Source: Serpula lacrymans var. lacrymans S7.9
Lineage: Eukaryota > Basidiomycota > Agaricomycetes > Boletales > Serpulaceae
Assembly: GCF_000218685.1 (NCBI RefSeq)
Contig: NW_006763303.1
Span: forward strand, 744,001 to 808,000
Direction of reading: 5' to 3'
DNA length: 64,000 nt
The notes beneath the pieces were generated by a model. The model saw nothing but the letters and a program-made list of their open reading frames with translations, did not search any database and was not told the origin of the DNA. Positions 8,950 through 20,571 of this stretch are shown piece after piece. Position numbers and translations under genes: made by a program. The stretch's first letter is position 1; each line of letters opens with the position of its first letter.

Positions 8950-11900
8950 TCAACGCAGCTTGTGGTCCTTCTTATAGGCTTCCAATATCTCCGCAGCATT
9001 GGTTAAATGTTCTTCCGGTTCCCATGAGTTTTCGGAATGAGGGTAATGGCACCATTTAATCAGGTAGCGGTGCCCGCGTTTCCAGGGTTTGTGTCTAAGA
9101 ATACTTTCTACTTCGTATTCCTCTTCTTCGTTGACCAGGTCAGGTGGTGGTCGGATAAAGTTCGGGCCATGAGTGTTGGTTTCCGTATATGGTGTGAGAA
9201 GGGATGCGTGGAAAACATTGTGTATCCTCCAATGGGGAGGCAGGGATAGTCAGTAGTTCACCGGGGAAATCTTTTCTTGGATGCGGAAAGGTCCAATGCG
9301 TTTCATGTTGAACTTCTTGTATTCGGTGGCTTTTTCTCGCAGGTTGGTGTTCTCTAACCACACCTTTTGTCCTTCAGAGAATTGCGTGAACTTTCCGTTG
9401 TTTCGTTTCATCATCTTGCTTCTCGCGAGTTCGTGTGCTTTTAGGGCGTTTTCCCTTGCCCTAAGCAGTTTGGATAATCGTTTTTCCACTGATGGGATAT
9501 TCGTGGATCTGTGTTTAGTCGGGATTCCTCGGGGTTCATATCCCATGAGGAGGTAGAATGGTGATTGGTTGTTTGTGGAGTGTGGTCTTTGGTTGTGACA
9601 GAATTCGGCGGTAGTAAGGTATTTTGCCCAGCTGTGTGGTTGGTTCTGGCAAAATATGCGGAGGTAGATCTCCAGTTCTTGATTGGATCGTTCTGTTTGT
9701 CCATCCGTCTGGGGATGGTACGCAGAGGAGAGTGCGGTTTCAATGTTCAGGAGTTTGTGGAGTTCTCTGGATACTTCAGAGGCGAACTGTGGTCCCCTGT
9801 TGGATATGAGTTTATCGTGCAATCCAAATCGTTTGAAGATGGAATCGTGAAAGATTTGTGCGGTTTTGAGTGCGTCAATGGTTTTATGACAAGGTGAGAG
9901 GATTACCCCCTTACTAAGTCCTTGGTCTACCACGACCATTATACTGTCGTATCCTGAAGATTCTGGTAAATCAGTTATGAAGTCTACGGATAGGTACTTC
10001 ATCGGTTCAGTGGTTTTTGGGGTCTGGTTTGGGATTAATGGTACGGTGGTGGGATGCGTGTTTACTTTTGCTTGTTGACAAGTTGCGCATCCTTTTACGT
10101 ATTCTTCCACTTGTTTCATCATTCCTGGCCACCAATAGGCCTTTTTGATCAACTGGTAGGTTTTGAGCCTACCTGGGTGTCCTGTGGACAGGGAATCGTG
10201 GTGATCTTTGATGATCGTCTTTTGTTCTTCTACTTTGTCAATCAGTAATTTATTTTGATAAAAGAACTGTCCTTCTTCTTTTCTCCAATCGTTTTTCTTC
10301 GTTCTTCCTGGATAATTATCGTTTGTGAGCATGGCTTGCTCGACTGTGTTTTTAATCGTTCGTGTGTGATACAGGAATGCTGAGGTGGGTATCATTGGCG
10401 TGTCATTGTCGTCTCCTTCTGTTTCAACGTATAAATCAGGTCTTCTTGAGAGTGCGTCGGGTACCACCATGTGGGTTCCTGGTACGTGCTCCAAGGTGTA
10501 ATTGTATTGTGACAGTTCCAGCTGCCATCTTCTTTGTCGCGGTGTGAGTTTCCTGGCTTCTTGCCAGTATGTCAGGTTCTTGTGATCTGTCAGGATTTGG
10601 ATCGTGTGGGGCCTTCCCAAAAGTAAGTGTTTCCACTCTTTTAAAGCTCTCATTACCGCTAATAACTCTTTGTCGTAGATCTGGTAGTTCTTTTCAGCGG
10701 GGATAGAGTTTTGGAGAAAAATGCACATGGGTGCCATTGTCCTTGGTCATCGGGTTGCATTAATACAGCTCCTGTGGCGTGTTTGCTGGCGTCTGCAGCA
10801 ATCCTTGACGGTTTTGAGGAGTCGGGAATTTGTGTTACGGGGGATTCGAGGAATTTTTGTTTCATCAATTTGAAAGTGTCGTCTTCAGTTTGGGTCCAGT
10901 TCCACTTCCTATCCTTTTCTAGTAAGGCATTCAAGGGTCTGGCAAGGTCAGAGTAATGACCGATAAACTTCCTGTAGAAGTTTCCCTAACCTAAGAACTT
11001 CCTTACGCCTTTGGTGTCTTTCGGGATTGGCCAATCGCGGATCCCAGCGAGTTTGGCTGGATCCATCGATATCTGATTGTGGGAAACAATCATTCCTAAG
11101 TATTCAATGGTTTCCGCTTCGAAGGTGCATTTTTCTAGTTTTAGGAATAGGTCGTTATCGCGTAGTCTTTGTAGAACCTGTTTCGTTCGGATTCGGAGTC
11201 TTTCAATGTTCGTGTCAAAGATGAGGATGTCATCCATGTATATGATCATCCAACCTTCATCGATGTAGTCTTTGAATTTGTCGTTCATCAGCCTTTGGAA
11301 TGTTGCCGGTGAATTGCACATGCCGAAAAACATGACCGTTGGTTCGAACACTCCCTTGCTGGTTTTAAACGCAGCTTTCCATTCATCTCCTTCTTTTATC
11401 CTTACATTGTTGTATCCCCAACGTAGATCTAGTTTCGTAAAGATGGTGGCTCCTTTCAATTTTTCGATGAGGTCGGGTATCAGGGGTAGTGGATAGGGGT
11501 CTTTCACGGTATATGCGTTCAGTTTTCTGTAATCTTGGCACGGTCGGAGTGATCCATCCTTCTTGCCGATGAAGAAGAAAGGGGACACCTGTGGCGACTT
11601 GCTCGGCCTGATGTATCCCTTTCTGTAGTTTTCCGTTAAGAACTCTGTTAATGCTTCATCTTCTTTTGGTGCCAATGGGTATAACTTGCAATCTGTTGGT
11701 ACAAATTCTGGTTTCATGTTGATTGCATGATCATATTCCCGTCGCTTGGGGAGTCTTTCCGACTTCTTTTTGTCAAAGATATCCGAATACCCTTTATATT
11801 CATTCGGGAGGTTATGCTCCTTCTTTTCTCCATGTATTTGCGCGTGTTCCATTGCCGAGTTGACCTTTAATCAAATTGTGGTTCGAGGATAGGGTGTTTG

Positions 11901-12384
11901 GTTGGATACGTATCTATGAATGGTTTCATACATGTCTTCGTTTACTGCGGTTGTCCTGATTTTCGTTTCCGTGGTTGTTTGGTTCATCCTGATGGAGTGT
12001 TTGTCCGAGTTTGGTAATTCCTTGTCTTTCCAGTTAATGACGGGATTGACTTTTCGTAACCAGGGAAATCCCAGTAATACGTCTTCTCCGTCTAGTCCGG
12101 TCAATAGGAACTTTGTGAACCTATTTTGTCCTGCTGCATCTATCCTCTGATAGGTGCAATGCGTAATTTTTCCGTTTTTGTTCGTGGTTCCGTCAACATT
12201 TTTACATGTTATAGGAGTTGGGAGTTTTTGGAGGGGGAGTCGGTGTCTGATGGCGAATTTGGTGTCCATGAAGTTGTCTGTAGCTCCTGAATCTATCAGG
12301 GCTTTGGTTCCGATGGTTTTCTGTTTCAACGAGCAATCGATTCATAAAGAGTTGGCATTGATTGTTGCTATTGTTACAGTTGCC
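8950..12384 (-). pseudogene. Gypsy pol polyprotein (PR-RT-RH-IN-chromodomain), inactivated
   Basis: Domains in order: aspartic protease (DSGATDNF, near 12290), reverse transcriptase (YMDDILIF, near 11240), RNase H (DASKHATGAVL, near 10780), integrase with an HHCC zinc finger (HPGR..CATCQQAK, near 10100) and DDE core, and a C-terminal chromodomain (about 9130-8960). Lesions: TGA at 12344-12342, TGA at 11873-11871, TAG at 10988-10986, a one-base frameshift near 10698 inside RNase H, and TGA at 9252-9250. Each stop could come from one transition (CGA to TGA; CAG or TGG to TAG). In the integrase core the usual SDRGPQF reads SNRGPQF at 9799-9801, so the second catalytic Asp is Asn. Downstream of the last TGA the frame stays open to 8950. 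Confidence 0.9.
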
Positions 12385-12421
12385 ATTTTCGACAGTACTA
12401 ACATCGGGGTAGTCCGTTGTT

Positions 12422-13309
12422 TTAAAAACCCTCATCTTCCAATTCTTTCATTGCCTCTGTTCGTTGATCTTCTCCTAACTCTCTCCACATTCTCATGATG
12501 TTTTGGACCCTGTCTTCTTCTACCACTGTTTTGGTGTCATCTTCCGTTTTGGTTTGACGTACCTTTCTTTTGGAAGTCTTTCCTTTGTTCCTACAATTCC
12601 TTCCTATGTGTCCTTTCTCGTTACATATGAAGCATCTTCCCTCTTTTCTCCTTGATTCTTCTTCGTCTTTGGTTAATCTTCTGGTGCTGGTGGATGGTCC
12701 ACTTTTGCGGTTTCTGTCGTTCAGTCTTTCTCTGTTTCTGGCGCCCCACGCTCCTTCCGAGATAGTGTTGGCACTGATCCAGTTAGCGTCTAGGTTCGCT
12801 ACTGTGCTCATCCAGTCTTCGATGGTGAGTTGTTCCTTTCCAGTGAGTGCCCCACGAAGGAGGGGTGGCCGGATAGCCTTTTGATAGACCATGATCATGG
12901 CTTCGTTGTTGATGCCGCTTTTCCCAGCATCTAGCATGAACCTTGAGTTAAATGCTACTGCATTTTCTCCTTGTTCTATCTTCATTTTCATCAAGGTGGC
13001 CGAGGCCATTCCTTTGATGTTTGCCGTTCTGAAACTGGCTGTGAAGGTTTTCATGAAGTCTGCCCATGTGGGGTAGGCATTCTTCTCTTTGTATTCGGTC
13101 ATCTTGGCTTCGCTCCATGAGGCGGCGTTGCCATCCTTCATGTAGCTGAGGGCCACATATACCTTTTTCTTGTCGGTGTTGTAGATGGTGTTGTTGATAT
13201 CAAAGTGTAGATCGGTGGACGATATCCACCTTTGGGCTTTATCTGGGGTTCCATCAAAGTCATCAATTTTCCCGATCATCGTGGGTTTGGGGGCTGCAGC
13301 GTTAGACAT
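12422..13309 (-). CDS. gag: Gypsy gag protein
   Basis: A 295-residue open frame upstream of protease. It contains a capsid-like region (W..F...F..F, AFNSRFMLDAGKSG) and a CCHC zinc knuckle, CFICNEKGHIGRNC, at about residue 228, which is diagnostic for Gag. The start at 13309 is the first ATG of this frame. A longer N-terminal part probably exists: a different frame upstream (to about 13686) encodes RPTTRSQRARGSS and a Pro-rich stretch like the N-termini of related Gags, which implies a frame change near 13430. Gag ends in a different frame from pol, as expected for programmed frameshifting or separate translation. Confidence 0.85.
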   Translation of the reverse strand: MSNAAAPKPTMIGKIDDFDGTPDKAQRWISSTDLHFDINNTIYNTDKKKVYVALSYMKDGNAASWSEAKMTEYKEKNAYPTWADFMKTFTASFRTANIKGMASATLMKMKIEQGENAVAFNSRFMLDAGKSGINNEAMIMVYQKAIRPPLLRGALTGKEQLTIEDWMSTVANLDANWISANTISEGAWGARNRERLNDRNRKSGPSTSTRRLTKDEEESRRKEGRCFICNEKGHIGRNCRNKGKTSKRKVRQTKTEDDTKTVVEEDRVQNIMRMWRELGEDQRTEAMKELEDEGF

Positions 13310-13752
13310 GGTGTGTGGTGGTGGGATATGGGATAGAGCAGGTGCGGCAGGGAGTATCTGTGGAGTGGGAGGTGGTACCGGGTCGCCGCCTGCTGCAAAC
13401 TCTTCAAAGTCGTTCTCGTCGTAGATGTTTCTACGGTTACTGGGGGATCATGTTGTGTTGTGGGCAGTAGCTGTGGGTGGCTTCCTGCGTAGTACTGTAG
13501 CCAACGTGTTCTGGCTTCGTAGAAAGTGTCTGCTTGTTCTCTGGTGTAGAGTCGGGTTACGTCTGGTTGGGGAAAGGGAGGTGGTGCTGCTATCCTTTCT
13601 TGTCCGGATGATGTCGGTGGGGTTGCTGTTTGTGGGTTATCTGAGCTTCCTCTTGCTCTCTGGGATCTGGTTGTTGGTCGTTGCAACGTCTTGTCGACTT
13701 TTTCTTCCCAAACCTAAATAGGTGGGACTTCTGGTTAGGAATACAATTCTTT

Positions 13753-14166
13753 TGTTACGCACAAAGTGCTTAACAAAGTCTGAGGGTCCGTCGAGGTTTG
13801 TAAAAAGACTTATCCGAAGACAAGTTCGAGAACATAGTTCTGAGTGGAGGTTTTCCAACGGGAGTTGGTCTTCTTCTGAATAGAAGTCTGATCTTAGAAG
13901 TCTAGCTTTGTAAGCGTAAACTGCGTAGAATTGTATTGGAGAATACTACTGCTGTTACATGGTATTTATAATGGAAAGGAATCGGTGATAGGAGTTAGGT
14001 CCTATCTAGGGCAGGTCCGTCTGTTAAGGACTAAGTACTATAATAGGTACTGTGAATGCGAGAGGAACGGAAGTGTACGTGAAGGAAATGAGTCATCGGT
14101 CCGATGGTATAACCGATGAGTAAAAAAAAATGAGTAGTCCTTAAATATCCAATAGAGATCGTAACA
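13753..14166 (-). repeat. 5' LTR of the gypsy element
   Basis: A 414-bp LTR, 98.3% identical to 6930-7343. It lies upstream of gag, so it is the promoter-bearing 5' LTR on the minus strand. I could not assign a tRNA primer-binding site just inside it; the first internal bases do not start with the usual TGG. Confidence 0.92.
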
Positions 14167-14565
14167 GTGACAGGGATTGAGTCTGCTAACCACGACATGA
14201 CGGGAATGCGATAAGAAAAATCGATTCCTCACAGGACCAAGGCCCGCAGAAGGGCCTAGCACACAAGCTAAGCCAATTCCCCACCTTGTCCTCCATTACT
14301 CTGTCACCCTGTCCCCATACTCTGCAGCTCTGCAACTCCAAAGAGGCCACAGTTCTGACACTTGCACGTGGCATTTAAGACCACTGTCCCCTTTGTTTTG
14401 GATACCAGCCCCAAATATCCTGGTAGACTTCAACCCTCAAAGATTCCCAAAGCCTCAGCATGGACAACACAGCATAACCTCTGATTCTGCATGTAGTATA
14501 TACCCTGTACCCTTAGCTTACATCTTCATTGTCCACATTGTTGTGCCCAGTGTCTCTTTGACCGT

Positions 14566-16431
14566 TGTCATGCACCAAAGTTGATTGGTAGCATGGACAG
14601 GTGTCAAGAATGAAGCAAATATTCAAAAAGACTCGCCTTTGCGCCACACAGGCACAGTGCCATGTGGAATAGTAATTAATATTGCATTTTTCAAACTTGT
14701 GGCTGATCAGCACCACCTCTATTAGGCAATTTAGTCGCGCTCACCTTTGTTTTTCCATTTGGTACTTTCGGCATCTTGGCATTTTGGCAAATTTTCACGT
14801 CGCCACTGGCTACACATTGCACCCTTGCTTTTGTCGTTCTCCCTTACTTTTCTCTTTACTCAGTCCCACCATGGGACCCTTGCTCTCTTTTTTATTTTCA
14901 CCTGATGGTTGCTTCTGGATCCCCATTTTAGTTCACCTCTTTGTCACCTCCACCCTCCTCCTCATCTTCTTTGCTCCCCCACCATATCTGATGTCACCAC
15001 TCTCTATCTGCTTCTGTCGCTGATCCGTTGACCACCATGTGCCACTGCTGATATCAGCAAAGCCCCGGCGGTGTTGATGATGAGAACTGTAGTTAGAAAA
15101 CCACACACAAAACAAACTAACACACAATCCTCCCAGATTCCACAGGACTTGTTTATAGGCTTTGCCTCCTAAAACAGTGGGTGCTCTGGTTGTTCATGGG
15201 ATAGTATGTATAGTAATCCTTCAAAGTAAAACCCAGAGATGTATGGGTGTGGGTTTTTGAGGAGGAGGGATAGTTGATTATGTAAGATAGGGGCTTATAA
15301 TGAGTATGGAAGGGCACTACCTTCCTAATTGTAGCACAAGGTAGGTTTGAGAATGACAAGGTGACAATGTTCCCAGTGATAGCAGGCTCCTGATGCACAG
15401 ACTGTAGTGTTCAGAAGGACTCTAATCGAAAGGGATAATAATGACTTTAGAAGTGACAAGTGACAATGACAGCAGTTAACAGTGGTAGCAGTGGGAAGTG
15501 TTGTGGCTACACTGTGGTTGTACAACCAATGCCTGACCTGCTGCAATATTAATTGTAAACATGATGATATACTATGACAATTAAGAGTGATCAGCAGTAA
15601 GAAGTGGATTTGGGATTAGAGAAGAAGTCTGGATTGGATTTATTTTTCTTACAAGGTAAAAAACAGGGGGTTTATATAGTAAAAAGAAGGTAGGCTATGC
15701 ACAGTATAGCTGTGCAAAAAAAATGAAAAAGAACATAAAGGAAGGAATGTACGCTGATAAATCCTGCATAAGTAGTACAGGATAAAATCATCAAAATAAG
15801 GGGAAAAAAGAGATAGAACAACAAATGCTGTGTAGGTAATATCACAGGTTTGTACAGCCATAAAATAAAGTCCAGTAGCAGAAAGAGAGCAAGAAAATCA
15901 TGATTTCATGTAAAGATGCATTAAAAAAGGGCAAAGCAAAAAAAATATCAGTATCAACACAGTTCCTTTATTGTCAGTCAGGCATTCTAAAAATATATAT
16001 GTCCATAAAAATGATTCAAAAATCACAAATAATTGCACTGAAAATGAATGTTCTGCTGAAAAAAAAAGGAACTGGAGCCACCGGTCCACCACCTAGTCCA
16101 AATCCAACAGTTCCATGGCTTTACCAATAGTCTGGTTGTAGTGGACCCCCCGGTCAAACGAGGAAGGGAGAGGGGTAGTTCCAATTTGGAACAAGTGAGT
16201 CCCAGGCAGCGTGTGGTAGGTGTAGCTGTAGCAAAGACAATGGACAAAGGATAAATGTACCCAAGTGAAAGGGACAGCAATGTACATAGGCAACGCGAGG
16301 GGATGAACCTTCTCCAGCTCAAAAACTACCCACCCACACTCTAACCAGGTGAGATGAGTGACCAATGATTTAACAGTGGATGACAGCAGATCAACATCAT
16401 AAAGTTGGACCTGTTGCCCAATGTGGACCGG
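14566..16431 (-). repeat. U element copy 1 (minus), lacking one end arm
   Basis: A long repeat on the minus strand. Its outer end (TGTCATGCACCAAAG, 14566) and ~505-bp arm match the right arm of copy 2. Its ~1.36-kb core (16431-15072) is an inverted copy of the core at 16948-18250. Its other arm is missing: the core stops at CCGGTCC, exactly where copy 2 begins. No open frame of substance is present; short frames such as the one at 15861-15649 recur in every copy because the DNA is shared. Confidence 0.7.
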
Positions 16432-18756
16432 TGTCATGCACCAAAGTTGATTGGTAGCATGGACAGGCGTCAAGAATGAAGCAAATATTCAAAAAGACTC
16501 GCCTTTGCATCACACAGGCACAGTGCCATGTGGTATAGTAATTAATATTGCCTTTTTCAAACTTGTGGCTGATCAGCACCACCTCTATTAGGCAATCCAG
16601 TTGCGCTCACCTTTGTTTTTTCCATTTGGTACTTTCCGCATTTCAGCATTTTGGGCAAATTTTTGCGTCACCACTGGCTACACATTGCATTGTGCCCTCG
16701 CCTTCATTGTTTCCCTTACTCCCCTTCCTTTGCCTAGCCCGACCATGGGTCCCTTTACTTACTTTTTTAATTCTCACCCGACGGTCACTTCTGGATCCCT
16801 ATTCTGGTACACCTCCTTGTCACCTCCATCCTCCTCCTCATCTGTCTTAACTCCCCCCCCATATCTGATGTCACCACTTTCCATCTGTTTCTGTAGCCAA
16901 TCCGTCAACCACCATGTGCCGCTGCTGATATCAGCAAAGCCCCGGCAGCTGGTCCAAATTGGGCAAAAGGTCCAACTTCATGACATTGATCTTCCATCAT
17001 ATACCATCAAAACATTGGTCGCTCGTCTTGCCTGGTTGGAGCATGGGTGGGTAGTTTTTGAGCTGGAGAAGATTCATCCCCTTCTGTGGCCCATGTACAT
17101 CGCCGTCCCATTCACTTGGGTACACTTATCTTTCGTCCATCGTCACAGCTACAGCTACAGCTACCACACGCTGCCTGGGATTCACTTGTTCCAAATTGGA
17201 ACTACTCCCCTCCCTCCCTCGTTTGACCAGGTGGTCCAGTACAACAAGTCCATTGGTAAGGCTGTGGAACCGTCGGATTTGGACTGGGTGGTGGACCGGT
17301 GGCTCCAGTTTCTTTTTTTCAGCAGAACATTCATTTACAGTGCAATTATTTTTGATTTTTGAATCATTTTTATGGACACATATTTTTTTAGAATGCCTGA
17401 CTGACAATAAAGGAACTGTGTTGATACTGATATTTATTTATTTTTGCTTTGCCCTTTTTTACTGCATCTTCCCATGACATCATGATTTTCTTGCTCTCTT
17501 TCTGCTATTGGACTTTACTTTATGGCTGTACAAACCTGTAACATTACTTACACAGCATTCATTGTTCTATCTCTTTCTTTTCCTTATTTTGACAATCTTA
17601 TCCTGTACTACCCACGCAGGATTTGTCAGCATACAGTCCTTCTTTCATGTTCTTTCTCATTCTTTTTGCACAGCTATACTGTGTATAGCCTCCCTTTCTT
17701 TTACTATATAAACCCCTGTATTTTACCTTTCAAGAAAAAGAAATCCAATCCAGACTTCTTCTCTAAATCTCAAGTTCACTACTCTGCTACTTGTGATCCA
17801 GTGTAGTCACAACACTTCCCGCTGCTACCACTGTTAACTGCTGTCATCGTCACTCGTCACTTTTTTGAAAGTAATTCTCATCCCTCTCAATTAGAGTCCT
17901 TCTGAGCACTACAGTCTGTGCATCAGGAGCCTGCTATCACTGGGAACTTTGTCACCTCATCACTTTGTCATCCTCAAACCTACCTTGTGCTACAATTAGC
18001 AAGGTAGTGCTTGTCTATACCTGCCACAAAGCCCCTATCTTCTACATTCCAACTATCCCTCCTCCTCAAAACCCACACCCATAGATCTCTGGGTTTTACT
18101 TTGAAGGATTGTCATACATACCACCCCACAAACAACCAGAGCACCCACTGTTCTAGGAGGCAAAGCCCATAAACAAGTTCTGCGGAATCTGGGAGGATTG
18201 TGTGTTAGTTTGTTTTGTGTGTGGTTTTCTAACAACAGTTCTCATCATCGACACCGGCTGCTGGGGCTTTGCTTATATTAGCAGTGGCACATGGTGGTTG
18301 ATGAATCAGCAACAGAAGTGGACGGAGAGCGGTGACATCAAGTGTGATGGAGGGGCAAGGAAGACAGGTGGGAGGAGCAAAGAGGTGACAAAAAGTAGAT
18401 TAAGATGGGGATCCAGAAGCAGCCATCTGGTGAGGATAGAAAAGAGTGTAAAGGGCCCATAGTGGGGCTAAGTAAAGGAAAAAGGGTAGGGGAAAATGAC
18501 AAAAGCGAGGTGCAATGTGTAGCCAGTGGAGGCACGAAAAATTGCCAAAATGCCGAAAGTACCAAATGGAAAGCAAAGGTGAGCATGACTTGATTGCCTA
18601 ATAGAGGTGGTGCTGATAAGCCACAAGTTTGAAAAAGGCAATATTAATTACTATTCCATGTGGTACTGTGCATGTGTGGTGCAAAGGTGAGTCTTTTGAA
18701 TATTCACTTCATTTTTGACACCTGTCCATGTTATTAATCAACTTTGGTGCATGACA
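16432..18756 (+). repeat. U element copy 2, with ~500-bp terminal inverted repeats
   Basis: A 2,325-bp unit that begins TGTCATGCACC and ends GGTGCATGACA. The arms 16432-16947 and 18254-18756 are inverted repeats of each other along their length with scattered mismatches. The inner end of each arm carries GATATCAGC, in the left arm as the 12-bp palindrome GCTGATATCAGC. The core holds a TATA-like TATATAAACCCC near 17706 and no credible protein. I find no target duplication. It could be a non-autonomous DNA element with long inverted ends or an unusual LTR derivative. Confidence 0.65.
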
Positions 18757-18874
18757 GCATATAGAGCTTCTCATTGAACTTTGAGCTTAGTATACTTACA
18801 AATTGCAAATTAATTCATAACCTCTAAAACCCACCTTCCATGTCTCATAAGTATTCACTCATGCTGCTATTAAT

Positions 18875-19060
18875 TTGTTCACTCTTGCCCTGTCCTCTCT
18901 GCAGACAACCAAGAGGAAGCTTCCATTGCCAAAGTTGTTGATGAATACCACATGGGAAGGGAGAAATAATGGCCTTGTTCACTGGTTGAACTTCCCATCA
19001 GACTACAACAAGTGGATGAAGCATAAGGATCTCAATGACTGCCAGGCCTTGGACAATTAG
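18875..19060 (+). pseudogene. Possible chromodomain fragment of a retroelement
   Basis: A short frame contains WEGRNNGLVHWLNFPSDYNKW followed by KHKDLNDC, which resembles the core of retroelement chromodomains (Y-L-V-K-W-x-G-x-P..Y-N-S-W followed by an acidic helix). It is isolated, has no adjoining integrase and may be decayed. The rest of 18757-20570 holds no gene I can support, apart from the presumed promoter of the gene at 20572. Confidence 0.35.
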
Positions 19061-20571
19061 ATTGCATCTCAATGTGCCCCAAAGAGATAAATAAGGAGGG
19101 TGTAAGCCAAGGCTTAAATCAATTGGACCCTGCTCCTTGTTGGGGTGTCATTGTGTCAGATTAGATATAAAAGACATGCTTATTTGTACAGTAGCTCACT
19201 CTTCCCTCTTTTTCTATTATATACTGGTCAAAAAATCTGATATTGCCTTCTCTTAATGTTTTCACTATACCTTAAAAGCCCTTATATTATTTTTGACAGT
19301 CGTTTATGAACCTGGAGTGTCACTATCAGGACTAGGACAAAACGACTGCCAAGAAGGTCCAGACAGTGATGCGTGATATGTTTATCAAACATTTGGGAGC
19401 CATTCCTCCTGCCAATGACCAACAAATCTGAAATTTGACACAGCACAGGTGTATAGACCTGAAGCGGACTTAAGCCCTTGATCTGACAGCCGCAGGTGAT
19501 GAGATGTACGTTTCAAACCGAGAGATGTGGACAGAGTCGATGCTCATTGGAGGAACTGGGAGCTTGTAAAATCAGCGAGAGCGTTACCTCGGTTTATCCC
19601 ACTAAAGCACCCGCTACAAGCGATTCTTCATTGGTCACACTCAACACTAGACCATTATGTGAGAACGAACTTCATCAGAGAGGAAGAAATCGCTACCGCA
19701 CCTGCGGTTCGATTGATATTGTCATCACTATAATCACATATTCATGTTAATTTCGCCTTATCCTCAAGGCTGTAAGATCCGGAACATCATCGAGTATGTT
19801 AACAATGACATGTGTGGCATTAGCATACGATAGAATTGGCATTGCAAGCGATGGGGAAAGGCAGTTTAAGCCATGTCCACGGATGGCTCCAGAGATTTTT
19901 GGGGCTACATTCGACGCTCTTGTTACAGAGCTGTGGTCACGATAAAGATAGAAGTGACTGTACATATCACCAGTGCCATATTACTTGACGGCATCTCTCT
20001 AAATGTAGCGCAGGCGTTAAATGAGGGGGCGTCCAGGCTTTTGGGTCCCCAACGGAAGATTTGCAGAATGAATGCCAGGAAAGAGTAACATGGCCCGTTC
20101 AACCCGAGCTAGAACATGAGTCTATTTTGAAAGAGACGGATAAACATATAAAATTGGAAGATAAAAATGAGCCTGGGCCTCGCCATTGAGAAAACCTGGA
20201 TTATTGCTTTGTGGTGGTGCTAGAGAGACAGAGGAATGTTGTATAGGGAGCGGTGGTCCAGGTCGTGGTACGGTACGGACCTATTCGGAACAGGCCGCGG
20301 CGTAATGCCAATGAGCAAGCACGTAAAGGTCGGTTATGTATTTCATACATTCTTTGTAGTACACTTTGTAGTACAGAGCCTTCATTTCCTCCATACTCAT
20401 CATCAGCTCAACGAATTAACGATCTTTGTATTGCCAGCATAAACACACTTCAACGCCCATACGCATTTACCTGGCCAACTGTTGACGCGGTGAGTAACGT
20501 TTATGTGCGACGAGCTCAAGCTTATAACGCATACATGCCAGAAAGACCTTTTCACTTCGAATGTCGTTTGA

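Larger units (their letters stand above)
6930..14166 (-). mobile_element. Ty3/gypsy chromovirus, near-complete, defective
   Basis: A 7,237-bp LTR retrotransposon on the minus strand. It has two 414-bp LTRs, gag, a pol in the order protease, RT, RNase H, integrase, chromodomain, and then a ~1.6-kb 3' region with two extra open frames. The 5-bp duplication GTGAC flanks it (6925-6929 and 14167-14171). The order of pol domains and the C-terminal chromodomain place it in the chromovirus branch of Metaviridae. In pol I see three TGA codons, one TAG, one frameshift and a missing integrase catalytic Asp, so this copy cannot make an intact Pol. The LTRs differ at seven positions, all transitions, which suggests a fairly recent insertion. 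Confidence 0.93.
6364..14233 (-). mobile_element. Solo LTR, family R copy D, split by the gypsy element
   Basis: R-family LTR pieces at 6364-6929 and 14172-14233 join to a 628-bp LTR once the gypsy element and one copy of its GTGAC duplication are removed. The joined LTR is flanked by the perfect 5-bp duplication GGACC (6359-6363 and 14234-14238). It is on the minus strand. It was already in place when the gypsy element landed in it, so this R copy is older than that insertion. Confidence 0.85.

Noticed and set aside
19496..20088. Short plus- and minus-strand ORFs upstream of tsc2
   Set aside because: No domain, no splice structure that joins them, and they overlap the likely promoter region of tsc2.
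20236..20571. Possible upstream coding exon of tsc2
   Set aside because: An open frame exists (20253-20624) but it is in another frame and the ATG at 20572 already gives a full-length protein with no need for it.
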